This document shows, piece by piece, positions 8,597 through 17,718 of a stretch of 64,000 nt of DNA. The position numbers were made by a program, and so were the translations under genes. Every line of letters begins with the position of its first letter. The first letter of the stretch is position 1. The notes beneath the pieces are model-generated. The model made no database searches. It was not told the DNA's origin and saw nothing but the letters and a program-made list of their open reading frames with translations. Source of the stretch: Lysobacter sp036697405 (GTDB lineage Bacteria; Pseudomonadota; Gammaproteobacteria; Xanthomonadales; Xanthomonadaceae); contig NZ_JBAHWA010000003.1 of NCBI RefSeq assembly GCF_036697405.1, positions 124,001-188,000 of the forward strand. The letters are read 5' to 3'.

Positions 8597-9316
8597 CTAA
8601 GAGGAACATGCGCAGTCGCCGACGAAGGTCTTGCACTCCGACGGCACCATCCACTGCTCGCGATAGCCTTCGCTGTCGGGAGTGAGCCGGAGCACCCCGC
8701 GGCGCGCGCCGATGTACCAGCGCCCGCGGTGCCCGACGATGCTGGACGGGTTGAGCCGCCACCATTGCATGTTGCGATGCAGCTGCGTGGCCGCCAGCGT
8801 CTGCATGTCCAGGCGGGTCACGCCGATCACCGTGACCAGGTACCAGCTGCCGTTGCGCGCGTAGGCCGCCAGCGGCGGTTCGTCGAGCCGGAGCACCTGC
8901 TCGACCTGCCAACGCCCGCCCTCTGAACGCAAACGATGGATCGTGCCGTCCCTGAGCGTGCGATTCGACACGCCGACGACGTAGATGTCGCCGCGGTGTT
9001 GGGCGAAGGCGACCGGGTTGATGTCCAGCAGCGTGCGCCGCTGCCGACCGCCATCGGTCACCCAATCGACGGAACCGCCCCGTAGGCCCTGATTGCGCCC
9101 GACCAGCTGGCCGCGCTTGCCGACCGACCACACCAGGTCACCGTTCCTGCCGCCCTGCGCCCGCGGCGAAAACATCAGCTTGTCGCCGCTCACGCGCGCG
9201 CGCCATTCCTGCGGGGCCAGGCTGGAGCAATGCCAGTCCAGCTCGGCCCGCGGCGGGTCGACCACCGTCCAGGACGAAGCCGCGGTGGCCGCGATCAGCG
9301 CGATGCCGGTCAGCAT
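8597..9316 (-). CDS. Secreted protein of unknown function
   Basis: 239 aa from the ATG at 9316, chosen because it gives a short hydrophobic export signal (MLTGIALIAATAASS). The mature part has repeated beta-strand units with W and V at regular spacing (GRNGDLVWSVGKRGQLVG, HRGDIYVVGVSNRTL, RNGSWYLVTVIGVTRLD, HRGRWYIGARRGVLRL), which looks like a small beta-propeller. Two Cys pairs, one early and one in the C-terminal VGDCACSS, could form disulfides. I do not recognise the family. It shares its strand with the peptidase-like gene 234 bp upstream; the DNA between them holds nothing I can name. Confidence 0.65.
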   Translation of the reverse strand: MLTGIALIAATAASSWTVVDPPRAELDWHCSSLAPQEWRARVSGDKLMFSPRAQGGRNGDLVWSVGKRGQLVGRNQGLRGGSVDWVTDGGRQRRTLLDINPVAFAQHRGDIYVVGVSNRTLRDGTIHRLRSEGGRWQVEQVLRLDEPPLAAYARNGSWYLVTVIGVTRLDMQTLAATQLHRNMQWWRLNPSSIVGHRGRWYIGARRGVLRLTPDSEGYREQWMVPSECKTFVGDCACSS

Positions 9317-9550
9317 GGCGCGTTCGCGCCGCGCGCATCGCGCTTGCGCCGGCCCGCGCGCGCACCGCGATCGACGCGGGACGCACGGCCGCCGCAAGCC
9401 GGCGGCAGGCCGATAGACCGGCGGTACGTCCGAACCGGCCAATGCAATTCGCAATCCATCGCTCCCCCTTCCCTTTGCCCGGCGCTCGGGCGTTGGCCGC
9501 ATCTTGGCAGAAGACGAACGCGATCGCTTCGAACCCGGTGCCGCTCCGGC

Positions 9551-10486
9551 TCAGCGAGCCGCAGGCCCGGGCGCGGCTGCGGGAACCGCCTCCACGAAGC
9601 TGCCCGCATCCCCGGCGGCGACCGTCTGCAGGTACTCGTACCACTCGCGTTCGATCTCATCGACCGGGCCGATCCGACGCTCGAAATCCGCCAGCGAGCC
9701 GCCGTCGCCGATCAGTGCGCGGAAGCCGGCGGCGTACTTGCCGTCTTCGTAGTGGAACAGGAAGTGGCTCAGGCTCCAGTAGCCGATGTAGTACTGGTTG
9801 AAGCGGCGGTTGAGGTCGGTGCGATCGTCGCTGGCGATCAGGGTGCGCAAGGCGACGATGCGGCGGTCGCGGATATCCGCCTGGACGTCGCCGCTCAGGC
9901 GCAGGTCGGCCAGCCACCAGATCGGATAGGCGTCGGGATCGATCGTGCCGGGATGCAGCCGCCCGTCCTGCAGGCGGCTGGCGCCGAAGTAGCTGGCCAA
10001 GCCCTCGCTGAGCCACTTAGCCGGCTTCAAACCCGCGACCTCGTGGTTCAACTGATGCGTGGCCTCGTGCAGCATCCAGTGATACGGATTGGCGGCGCCC
10101 TCGGGGTAATAGGCGTAGCAGGTCGGCGCCAGATAGTAGGCTTCGGCCCAGGCGCTGCTGCGGTTATGGGCGCGGAATTCGCCACGGTTGGCGTAAAGCA
10201 CGAGCTGGCGCTTGCCCTGCCCAGCCTGGTCCTGCAGGCCGAAGGTCTGCAGATAGGCCGCATGCAGGGCCTCGGCGGCGGCGAGTACGGTACGCGTCTG
10301 TTCCGGGGTGGCGGTGCTCCTCGCGCGGTAGTGAGCGCTTTCGTAGGTGGCGCCCGCCTCTTGCGCTGCCGCGGGTGCGCCAGGCCCGGGCAGCGGCGGC
10401 GCGCGCTCGCGCGAGCATCCGTGAGCCACGGCGACCACGATCGCCACCAACACGATCGAACCCCAGGCCGAACGCGAACTTCGCAT
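9551..10486 (-). CDS. Predicted zinc metallopeptidase lipoprotein
   Basis: 311 aa. The ATG at 10486 gives a hydrophobic export signal (SIVLVAIVVAVAHGC) with a possible lipobox Cys at 24. A zinc site of the gluzincin type is clear: HEATH at 140-144 with a third ligand in WLSEGLASYFGA (Glu161), the arrangement seen in peptidase MA-like and DUF1570 proteins. The fold continues with a helical region rich in aromatic residues (RFNQYYIGYWSLSHFLFHYEDG). It probably sits at the outer membrane facing the periplasm. Substrate unknown. It lies just downstream of the first pilus operon but behind a terminator, so it is a separate transcript. Confidence 0.75.
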   Translation of the reverse strand: MRSSRSAWGSIVLVAIVVAVAHGCSRERAPPLPGPGAPAAAQEAGATYESAHYRARSTATPEQTRTVLAAAEALHAAYLQTFGLQDQAGQGKRQLVLYANRGEFRAHNRSSAWAEAYYLAPTCYAYYPEGAANPYHWMLHEATHQLNHEVAGLKPAKWLSEGLASYFGASRLQDGRLHPGTIDPDAYPIWWLADLRLSGDVQADIRDRRIVALRTLIASDDRTDLNRRFNQYYIGYWSLSHFLFHYEDGKYAAGFRALIGDGGSLADFERRIGPVDEIEREWYEYLQTVAAGDAGSFVEAVPAAAPGPAAR

Positions 10487-10570
10487 CTGCGCATCCCGAT
10501 AGGCCGCCCGTCGACGCGGCCGTACGCGAACCATCGCCGAACCGGCGCTGCGATTCAACGGCCCGGGGCG

Positions 10571-10605
10571 CAAACGAAAAGAGCCGCGGTTTCCCGCGGC
10601 CCTCT
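10571..10605 (-). terminator. Terminator of the first fimT-pilE operon
   Basis: AGAGCCGCGG (10580-10589) pairs with CCGCGGCCCTCT around TTTC with one imperfection, followed by TTTTCGTTTG on the minus strand. It starts 24 bp past the pilE stop. Confidence 0.85.
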
Positions 10606-10628
10606 CGTATCGCAACGAACGTCCAGGC

Positions 10629-11039
10629 TTACCAGCAGCGCGAGATGTCCGTCGTGGCCGCGGTTTTCACCCCGGCGGCGTTCAAGCCCAAGGTGCCGCA
10701 CAACGTGTCTTCGGCCTGCGGGCCCTGCGGCGTAGCCGTCAGGTTGTAGCCGTTGACGGTCTGGTTGGCGATCGCGATGTTGTAGTAGGTGGTGCCCTGG
10801 CGCGGCGACACATTCATGCCGGTCGGCAGGTTGAAGCCCACATAGGTGTTATTGACCGTGCGGAAACGCTCGGCCAACTGCGCGATCTCGACCAGGTCGG
10901 CCTTGGCCTGGCCGCGCCTGGCCTTGCGCACGCTGTCCTGGTACGCCGGCACCGCGACGGCGACCAGGATGCCGACGATCGCGATCGCGATCATCAGCTC
11001 GATCAGGGTAAAGCCTCGAATGGCGTTGGGACGGTTCAT
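10629..11039 (-). CDS. pilE: Type IV minor pilin PilE (copy 1)
   Basis: 136 aa. It has a short leader ending in Gly, then GFTLIELMIAIAIVGILVAVA, the class III prepilin motif with Glu5 that PilD cleaves and methylates. The pattern PAYQDSVRKARRGQAKADLVEIAQLAERF is typical of xanthomonad PilE. Two C-terminal cysteines (TLCGTLG and SRCW) would form the D-region disulfide. Last gene of the first operon, 21 bp after pilY1. As a minor pilin it should join the tip complex that PilY1 caps. Confidence 0.93.
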   Translation of the reverse strand: MNRPNAIRGFTLIELMIAIAIVGILVAVAVPAYQDSVRKARRGQAKADLVEIAQLAERFRTVNNTYVGFNLPTGMNVSPRQGTTYYNIAIANQTVNGYNLTATPQGPQAEDTLCGTLGLNAAGVKTAATTDISRCW

Positions 11040-11060
11040 CTCTCTGGCTTCCTGATTGCG

Positions 11061-14000
11061 TTAACGGACCTGACGCCACGACTGACGGCCGCACATGCCC
11101 CACTTGTACAAGTCGGGGCCACCGGCTGCCTTAACGATACGCGAGCAGGTCGGCATATTCAGGCGGGCGGCGATCTCCGCCGCGGTCGCGTTGGCCGGCA
11201 GATCCGGCGGCGGCGGCGGGCTGAAGATGTTCACGTCGGTGATCGGGCCGCTGGTGTCGGATTCCAGCTTCACCGCACCCGCATTGCCGGCCATGGGATC
11301 CGCCGTCGGCGAGCCGGACCTCACGCTGCTCATATAGGCACTGCCGCTGAGTGCGCTCAGGCCGTAGAGCCAGTTGGTGCCGCCCGCCGCGCAGCCGGTT
11401 TCGGCGGCGTTGGCCGCGGTCGAGACGATCGGCTCGAAGGTCGGGAAGAAGAAAGTACCGTCCTGAATGCGCGGACGTCCGACCATGCGCTCGCCGGTCT
11501 GCACCGGCGCGGCCGCGCCGGTCTGCACCGCCAGATCCAGGTACCAACCCGACTTGGTCAGGAAGTTGACGGAGTTCTGGGTGATCTCGCGGACGCCGTC
11601 GGCGGTGTCGTTGCTCATCACCTGCTGTTGCAGCGCGGTCTCGCGCGCCGTCGTGATGCGCACGCCGTTGTCGACCACGCCGTACACCGACTGCATGTCC
11701 TTGTTGTCGGAATCGCCGCCGAAGGAGTAGGCGCCGGTGCCGAACAGGATCATCACGCCGCTGGACGGACCGGCCACCGCGTTCAGGCCGCCGGTGATGG
11801 GCTGGCGCTTGCCGTTGGCGTCCTTGGCGGTGAAGAAGGGCTTGTCGGCGCCGAAGACGACGGTGTTGGTGCGCAGGTCGAACTTCCAGATATTGCCGTG
11901 CAGGTCGCCGCCGTAGACGGTATCGACATAGCCGTCGCTGCCGGCCGTGTAGGTGCCGCCGCCCGCCGCGTCATAAACGTAGCGATCCAGCGCCATCACG
12001 TTGCCCATGCCGTTGGGGTCGGTCGGCACGCCGGTACCGGCGGCCTCGGCGACCTCGATCGTCGTCACCGAGCCGTCGGCCACGTCGACCACGAACAGCG
12101 AAGCCTTGCCGCTGATGCTGCCGTAGCCGTTACCGAAGATCGCCTTCCAACGGGTGCCGCCGGAGGTGCGCACGGGGACGATCAGCGGCTTGCCCAGCAC
12201 GTGGCCGATACGCTGGCCGGTGGTGCCGGTGACCTTGTCGTTGACCTCCCACATCACGTTGCCGGCGGTGAACAGAGTGGGATCGCTCACGTTCAGACCG
12301 AACACGCTGCGGCCGCCGGCGCCGGAGCTGCCGACCAGGACCGTGGCCCAACCGGTGCCGGTGTACGCGTCGGAGACCGTGATCGGGCCGTCGACGAAAT
12401 AACGGTGCTGGAAGATCTGGTCGCCCTTGCGATCCGGATCGTACGGGAACAGCAGATTGCCCATGTGCCCGACCGAGGTCGCCGGGATGTAGCCGAACGA
12501 CTCGCCGCCGTTGTCGCCGCGGAAGGCGTGCAGCATGCCGTCGTTGGCGCCGACATAGACCATCGGTATGCGGTTCTTCTTCAGCGTCAGGTAGGCCTCG
12601 TAGTTGTACGGGTCGAACTCGGTGGCGTTGGCGCCGCGCAGGGTCATATAACCGTAGTTGTCGAACGACGAGGACACCACCGGCGAGGAATTGATGACGT
12701 CGCCCAGCCGGGTGGTACGGTCGCGCATCTTGCCGCCGTTCCTCTTCTCGCCCGTATCCTGGCCGGCCAGATAGGCCACGGCTTCGGTCTCGGTCACACC
12801 CAGCGTGGTGACGGCTGCCTTGGTGCAGGTCGAAAGGGTATCGGCGCACAACGTGGTGAACACGTCGCCCAGATTGCTGGACGAGAACGACTTCACCACC
12901 GGCTTGACGGCGCCGCCGCTGGTCGTGCCGAACAGCAGGTTACGGCCGGTACGCGGCAACTGCGCGCTCGCCTCCCACTTGGTGGTGAAGGCGATCTGAC
13001 CGGTGGTATTGACGCTGACAGTCGACGCGGTCAAACGGCTGTACCAATCGGTGTTGTTGTTCTTGGCCTCGTAGAACGGCACCACCGACAGCGAGTTGCT
13101 GGAAATGCGCGCGCCGCTCAGACCGGTGCTGCCCGAGGGGCTGGCGCCGCCGGAGACCGAAGCCAGCACGCGGCGCATCGCCGCGGTGATGTCGGCCGGG
13201 GTCTTGGCGTTGATGTACTCGCCGCGGGTGTTGACCGAAGCGTGCCAGATGTCGTCGACCGTGGTCGGGTTGTCGTTCTGCCAGCCGGGCCAGGCCGGGT
13301 TGGTCACGAACGGATCCTGGGCCACGTCGGGATTGAAGATCGTGCCGCGCGCACCGAGCGTGATGCCGTAGAAATTGATGTGCAGGCGGCGTTCGCAATC
13401 CAGCTTATTGCTCGGCGAGGGGCCTTTGCATTCGTCCGGCACGGGCACGCGGCCGGTGCCGCCATTGAGGGCGAAGTTGCCGTCGGAGCGCAGCGGCACC
13501 AGGCCGCCGGCTTCGGTGCCCAGGTAGTACTGGCTGACGATGTCGGCCATCGTGTCCGAGTTGGCGTCGGCGAACGGCGCGCCCATATTTCCGTCGACGT
13601 TGCCGGTGGTGATGGTGCCGCCGTTGCTGTAGCCGTCGGTGAACAGCATCACCGCGTTCTTCTGGCAAACGCGCAGGACCGGCGCACCGCCCTTGCCGTC
13701 GGCGACCGCGTCGGTGCGCCGGAACTGGCTGGCCGCCGCGCTGACCGCCTGGCGGTTCGGCGTGCCGCCGCTGGCGCCCAGCGCGAACACGCCGTTGGTG
13801 TACAGGGCGTCGCGACGCGCCTGCACGCTCATGTCCTGCATGTAGACGCGTTCGTTGGCGTTGCCGATCGGATCGTTGAAGCTGCCGTTGGAGTTGATCG
13901 GGAAGAAGCCGACGCGCATGTCCTTGATGTCGGCCAGCGAACGGCTCATGCCCGCGACCATCGCGCGGTTGCGGTTGCCGTAATAGCTGAACCAATTGGC

Positions 14001-14930
14001 GAAGTTCTGCAGCAGCGCGTTGTAGTTGGCGGTGGTGTCGAAGTTCCCCGACGCGATGGTGTACTTCCACATGTTGCAGCCGGTGCCGCAGGCGTTGGCG
14101 ATCACCGGGCGCGAGGTCGTGTCGGTCTTGTAACCCACCGGCTGCTGCGCTGCCGGCGTGGTCGTCTTCATATAGAAGGTCGCCGGGTAGTACTGCATGT
14201 AGACGTTGGTGGTGCCGCCGTTCCAGGTCAGGCCGCCGGTGCCGACGGTGGTGGCATTGCCGCCGACGACCCGATAATTGGTACCCGCCGGCAGGAACAT
14301 GCCGTTACGCAGAGTGAATACGTCCGTATCGGTGTTGTAGCGGGTCGCGGCCAGATTGACCGTGGTACCCGCGTTGCGCGGATCTACCTTGGTGGCCGTA
14401 ACCGAGGCGTTGCCGTTGGGATTGGTCGCGCTGTAGTCGTACGGCACCTTGGTCGGCGGCATCGCCGAGGTCAGCCAGGCTTCGTACTTCACGTTCGGAT
14501 TGAAGAACGAGGGGTTGAAGTCCGACGAGCGCGCGGCGCCCAGCGAATCCAGCGGAGGCAGGCCGAGGAAGCCGGCACCGATACGCGGACCGGGCAACAG
14601 GTAGAAGTGGTCGCAGCCGCCGTTGGTGCGCGGCTTACCGGCATTGGCGCCGGTGGTGTAGAACAAACCGTAGGGCTCGGTGGTGCTGTCGCGGCCGAAG
14701 CAGACCTCGCCGTCCTGGCCGGGGAACATGGTCTGGAAGGTCATCGAACCGGAGTCGTCGACCGCCATCATGAAGGCCGGCGGCACGCCGTCGCCGCCCA
14801 GGTTCAGCGGCGCCTGCGCGAGCGTGCCCGCACCCTGGGTGGTGGTGTTGGCGCTCAGGAAGGGGGTGCGGACGCCGAGCACCACCAGACCGGTCGCGGC
14901 AAGAGTGAGGAGAATGCGATTCGCGTTCAT
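11061..14930 (-). CDS. pilY1: Type IV pilus tip adhesin PilY1 with VWA domain (copy 1)
   Basis: 1289 aa with a signal peptide at the start codon 14930. An N-terminal von Willebrand A domain is visible: MAVDDSGSM at about 56-63 supplies the DxSGS MIDAS, and VMLFTDGYSNGG further on is the partner TDG motif. The C-terminal half is the PilY1/PilC beta-propeller, with MVYVGANDGMLHAF and a calcium loop in SDGYVDTVYGGDLHGNIWKFDL. It ends in CGRQSWRQVR, the same tail as the second copy. PilY1 caps the pilus, is needed for extension and acts as adhesin or mechanosensor. It sits 11 bp after pilX and 21 bp before pilE. Confidence 0.93.
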   Translation of the reverse strand: MNANRILLTLAATGLVVLGVRTPFLSANTTTQGAGTLAQAPLNLGGDGVPPAFMMAVDDSGSMTFQTMFPGQDGEVCFGRDSTTEPYGLFYTTGANAGKPRTNGGCDHFYLLPGPRIGAGFLGLPPLDSLGAARSSDFNPSFFNPNVKYEAWLTSAMPPTKVPYDYSATNPNGNASVTATKVDPRNAGTTVNLAATRYNTDTDVFTLRNGMFLPAGTNYRVVGGNATTVGTGGLTWNGGTTNVYMQYYPATFYMKTTTPAAQQPVGYKTDTTSRPVIANACGTGCNMWKYTIASGNFDTTANYNALLQNFANWFSYYGNRNRAMVAGMSRSLADIKDMRVGFFPINSNGSFNDPIGNANERVYMQDMSVQARRDALYTNGVFALGASGGTPNRQAVSAAASQFRRTDAVADGKGGAPVLRVCQKNAVMLFTDGYSNGGTITTGNVDGNMGAPFADANSDTMADIVSQYYLGTEAGGLVPLRSDGNFALNGGTGRVPVPDECKGPSPSNKLDCERRLHINFYGITLGARGTIFNPDVAQDPFVTNPAWPGWQNDNPTTVDDIWHASVNTRGEYINAKTPADITAAMRRVLASVSGGASPSGSTGLSGARISSNSLSVVPFYEAKNNNTDWYSRLTASTVSVNTTGQIAFTTKWEASAQLPRTGRNLLFGTTSGGAVKPVVKSFSSSNLGDVFTTLCADTLSTCTKAAVTTLGVTETEAVAYLAGQDTGEKRNGGKMRDRTTRLGDVINSSPVVSSSFDNYGYMTLRGANATEFDPYNYEAYLTLKKNRIPMVYVGANDGMLHAFRGDNGGESFGYIPATSVGHMGNLLFPYDPDRKGDQIFQHRYFVDGPITVSDAYTGTGWATVLVGSSGAGGRSVFGLNVSDPTLFTAGNVMWEVNDKVTGTTGQRIGHVLGKPLIVPVRTSGGTRWKAIFGNGYGSISGKASLFVVDVADGSVTTIEVAEAAGTGVPTDPNGMGNVMALDRYVYDAAGGGTYTAGSDGYVDTVYGGDLHGNIWKFDLRTNTVVFGADKPFFTAKDANGKRQPITGGLNAVAGPSSGVMILFGTGAYSFGGDSDNKDMQSVYGVVDNGVRITTARETALQQQVMSNDTADGVREITQNSVNFLTKSGWYLDLAVQTGAAAPVQTGERMVGRPRIQDGTFFFPTFEPIVSTAANAAETGCAAGGTNWLYGLSALSGSAYMSSVRSGSPTADPMAGNAGAVKLESDTSGPITDVNIFSPPPPPDLPANATAAEIAARLNMPTCSRIVKAAGGPDLYKWGMCGRQSWRQVR

Positions 14931-14941
14931 GGCCAGGGCCC

Positions 14942-15418
14942 TCAACGGCCGATGAAAATGGTGTCGACGACGGCGTCGGACGACGGTTCTGCGGCGCGAT
15001 CGGCGCGATAGGCGGTGATGCGATAACGCACGAACACCTTTTCGCTGGCCGGGATCTCGCCCACGTTCAATTGCCCGCCGCCGATGCACTGATCGATGTT
15101 GCGCACGCGCGCGTCGGGCTCGGGCGTGCCGGCGGGCGCGATCGAGGCCGCGGTGCCGAACGCCGCCGGGTCGAAGCCGCCGCAGCGCTCTTCCAGCCGC
15201 GTGGAGGCGCCGACCAGGGTCTCGGCCTGACGCGCCAGGTCCTCGGCGCGCTGGAAGGCCACGTTGGTGGCCAGGTAGTTGGCCGACATGCGCTCCTGCA
15301 TCGTCGCGACCTGCATGCCGGTGATGCCGAGCAGGGCCAGGATGATCAGGAAGATCAGCGCCACGTACAGCGCGGCGCCTTGTTGCTTGCGCGGACCGTT
15401 GAATCCGGAACGACTCAT
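14942..15418 (-). CDS. pilX: Type IV pilus assembly protein PilX (copy 1)
   Basis: 158 aa from the ATG at 15418. The N-terminus GAALYVALIFLIILALLGITGMQVATMQERMSANY is the PilX hydrophobic helix; PilX proteins lack the canonical FTLIE but keep a Gly cleavage site and the MQERM motif. The body has a Cys pair (ERCGGF, IDQCIGG) and ends with AVVDTIFIGR. Its product joins PilV, PilW and PilE in the minor pilin complex. It begins 13 bp after the pilW stop. Confidence 0.92.
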   Translation of the reverse strand: MSRSGFNGPRKQQGAALYVALIFLIILALLGITGMQVATMQERMSANYLATNVAFQRAEDLARQAETLVGASTRLEERCGGFDPAAFGTAASIAPAGTPEPDARVRNIDQCIGGGQLNVGEIPASEKVFVRYRITAYRADRAAEPSSDAVVDTIFIGR

Positions 15419-15431
15419 GGGGCCTGTCTCC

Positions 15432-16703
15432 TCAGTTCTCGAACAGGCGGTTGCGCTGGGCAACGGTGGTTTCGTAAACGGAGCGGTAGTAGCCGTCGTC
15501 CTGCGGGGTCACCAGGGTGCCCAGCACCGACATGCGCTGCGTGGCCGCATCCATCTGCGCCGAGACGGCGCCTTCGGAGCTGCGCATCACCAGCCCGACC
15601 TGGACCGAGCCGATGCGGCGCCACAGACTGGCGTTGTTGCCGTTGGGGTTGGTCACGCCGCCGCCGACCTGGTTGGCGGTCCAGCTGGTGGTGATGTAGC
15701 CGCTGGGCGGCGCGTTCGCCGCGGTGACGCGGTCCTGGCCATAGAGCAGTTGCAGCGACTCGACGCCCTCGACCAGTTCCTCGCGCCGATCCGGTCCGAC
15801 CGCATCCAAGCCGCCGGCGGCGTTGCGCACGAAGCGGGCGCGATACAGGGACGGACCGGGCGTGCCGGTACCGCCGGAACCCGCGCCGATCCCGACGAAA
15901 TACACCACCACTTCAGCCCGATACAGCGTGGCCTTGGCGGCGTCGTAGAAGTCGCGGTCGCCCATGAAATTGGAGCGGTTCAGCGGGTCGGCGGCCGAAG
16001 ACACCGTGATCGCGCCCGTGCCCGCGTTCACCGCGCCGGCGAATACGCTGGCGCGCTTGCAGTCGCCGATGCCGAACAGGCCGGAACCGCCGGTGGTGAC
16101 GTCGGTCGTTTCCGGGGTCAGGGTGCTGACCGGATCGCCGCCGGTGAAGGCGGTCATGCCGGTACCGATCGGCCAGAAATAGCGCAGCACCAGGATGTCG
16201 CTGCCCGCGACCGGCTGCAGACCGCCGATCTCGGCCGGCAGGGCCGGATTCCACTGGTTCACGTTACCCAGCACCGGCGCGCCGCTGGCGACGTTGACGG
16301 TGTCGCCCGGCGCGGTGTTCACCGCTTCGAAGCCCTGCATGCCGACGTCGAAGCGCAGCAGATAGGGCGCGTTCTGGAAATTGCTGGCGACGCGGTCGGC
16401 CTGATTCAGGAACAGCAGGTTCAAGCCCTCCTCGGCCGGCACCGCCGCCTGCAACAGCGCGGTGTCGTTGATGCAGCCCAGGTGTCCGGCCATGCGCAGG
16501 TCGCGTTCCAGCGAGTCCATCGCGAAACGCGCGTTCTCCTGCGCGCGGCCGATGCCCTCGGCCAGACGGTAGGCCGAGCGCGAAGCCGACATCACCTGCA
16601 CCAGGCCCAGCATCAGCACCATGCCGATCGCCAGCGCGACCATCAGCTCGACCAGCGACAGACCCTGCTGGGAGCGTTCGGAAATATTCGGATGACGAGT
16701 CAT
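15432..16703 (-). CDS. pilW: Type IV pilus assembly protein PilW (copy 1)
   Basis: 423 aa. The ATG at 16703 overlaps the pilV stop by ATGA, which suggests translational coupling. The N-terminus GLSLVELMVALAIGMVLMLGLVQV is a prepilin motif with Glu5. It is followed by the PilW signature AQENARFAMDSLERDLRMAGHLGC and, near the end, LVEGVESLQLLYGQD. PilW is the large minor pilin linking PilV, PilX and PilY1 at the pilus tip. The C-terminal QDDGYYRSVYETTVAQRNRLFEN is shared with the second copy. Confidence 0.94.
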   Translation of the reverse strand: MTRHPNISERSQQGLSLVELMVALAIGMVLMLGLVQVMSASRSAYRLAEGIGRAQENARFAMDSLERDLRMAGHLGCINDTALLQAAVPAEEGLNLLFLNQADRVASNFQNAPYLLRFDVGMQGFEAVNTAPGDTVNVASGAPVLGNVNQWNPALPAEIGGLQPVAGSDILVLRYFWPIGTGMTAFTGGDPVSTLTPETTDVTTGGSGLFGIGDCKRASVFAGAVNAGTGAITVSSAADPLNRSNFMGDRDFYDAAKATLYRAEVVVYFVGIGAGSGGTGTPGPSLYRARFVRNAAGGLDAVGPDRREELVEGVESLQLLYGQDRVTAANAPPSGYITTSWTANQVGGGVTNPNGNNASLWRRIGSVQVGLVMRSSEGAVSAQMDAATQRMSVLGTLVTPQDDGYYRSVYETTVAQRNRLFEN

Positions 16704-17185
16704 AGCCGTGTGGTCACCACGTAAGTCGATTGAGCCTGGCCCAAGGCGGCCTGGCTGAGGTCGTCGGCCCAACGCAGGGTCACGGTCACGACGTCGCCGT
16801 TGAACACCACCTGGCCCTGCCCGCCCGGCAGGCTGGAGCTGACTTCGCAACGCCACACGTTCATGTTGGCGTTGAAGTCGATCGCCGCGCCGCGGCCGCA
16901 GCCGCCGGCGGCGGGCGTGGCGGGGAAGCTGTTGAAGGTCAGCGAGCTGTACTGGCGCGCCACCACCCGGTTGGTGCGCATCATGTCGATGACCTGGTGC
17001 GACAGATTGACCGCGGTGGTGCGGTGGTTCGCACTTTGGGTGTAACGGATGTTGAGCGTCTGCAGGAAGGCCAGGCCGAGCAGGCCGAAGGCCAGCACCA
17101 GCAGCGCGATCAGCACTTCGATCAGGGAGAAGCCGCCGACGGAACGCCGCGACGGCGCCCCGGCGCGTGAGGGGCACCGGCTCAT
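16700..17185 (-). CDS. pilV: Type IV pilus modification protein PilV (copy 1)
   Basis: 161 aa from the ATG at 17185, which overlaps the fimT stop by ATGA. The prepilin motif is GFSLIEVLIALLVLAFGLLGLA with Glu5, followed by the PilV-family LQTLNIRYTQSANHRTTAVNLSHQVID. It carries two cysteines (GGCGRG, WRCEV) for a probable disulfide. Minor pilin of the tip complex; its own stop overlaps pilW. Confidence 0.93.
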   Translation of the reverse strand: MSRCPSRAGAPSRRSVGGFSLIEVLIALLVLAFGLLGLAFLQTLNIRYTQSANHRTTAVNLSHQVIDMMRTNRVVARQYSSLTFNSFPATPAAGGCGRGAAIDFNANMNVWRCEVSSSLPGGQGQVVFNGDVVTVTLRWADDLSQAALGQAQSTYVVTTRL

Positions 17186-17718
17186 GAGCAGCTTTCCTTC
17201 TGGATGCGGACCTGACCGGCGCGGGTAATGGTCAGGCGACGTTGCTTGTTGGCGGCCCCGGTCGTGCAATCCACGGTGTGGGCGGTGAGCACGGCGTTGG
17301 CCGCCGGCGCCGTCATGCGGCCACGGCGGTCGAACACGATGCTGGGCACCGCGGCCCCGGCCGAGGCCAGCGCCACCTGCGCCGGGTTGCCCTGGAAGTA
17401 GCGGATCGTCGGCTCGTTAGCCGCCTTGGCACCGTCGGTGTTGGCGTCGTTCCAGACCAGCCAGCCCGCGCTCCAGTCGGCGGCACAGGTCGCACCGTCG
17501 GCACTGGGGCATACACCGCCGGCACGGTTGCTGCGCATGGCCTCGCTACGAGCGAGGTTGACGCCGGCGATCATGGAATTGGACGCCGCGGCCAGGCGGT
17601 TGTTGTTCAAGGATTCGGTGAACGACGGCCAGCCCAAGGCCAGCAATACGCCCAGGACGGCGATCGCGATCATCAATTCCATCAGGGTAAAGCCCTGATT
17701 GGCACTCAATCTGGACAT
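17182..17718 (-). CDS. fimT: GspH/FimT-family pseudopilin (copy 1)
   Basis: 178 aa, first gene of the first operon. The prepilin motif is GFTLMELMIAIAVLGVLLALG, followed by the FimT pattern SNSMIAGVNLARSEAMRSN, ADWSAGWLVWNDANTD and a C-terminal RRLTITRAGQVRIQKESCS. FimT-type minor pilins help start pilus assembly and, in some naturally competent bacteria, bind DNA; the basic C-terminal tail here would allow that. The start codon follows GGGGAGAG. Confidence 0.9.
   Translation of the reverse strand: MSRLSANQGFTLMELMIAIAVLGVLLALGWPSFTESLNNNRLAAASNSMIAGVNLARSEAMRSNRAGGVCPSADGATCAADWSAGWLVWNDANTDGAKAANEPTIRYFQGNPAQVALASAGAAVPSIVFDRRGRMTAPAANAVLTAHTVDCTTGAANKQRRLTITRAGQVRIQKESCS

Noticed and set aside
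11628..15011. 1127-codon plus-strand frame opposite pilY1
   Set aside because: Antisense shadow: low-complexity composition, no family, and the PilY1 coding strand is clear.
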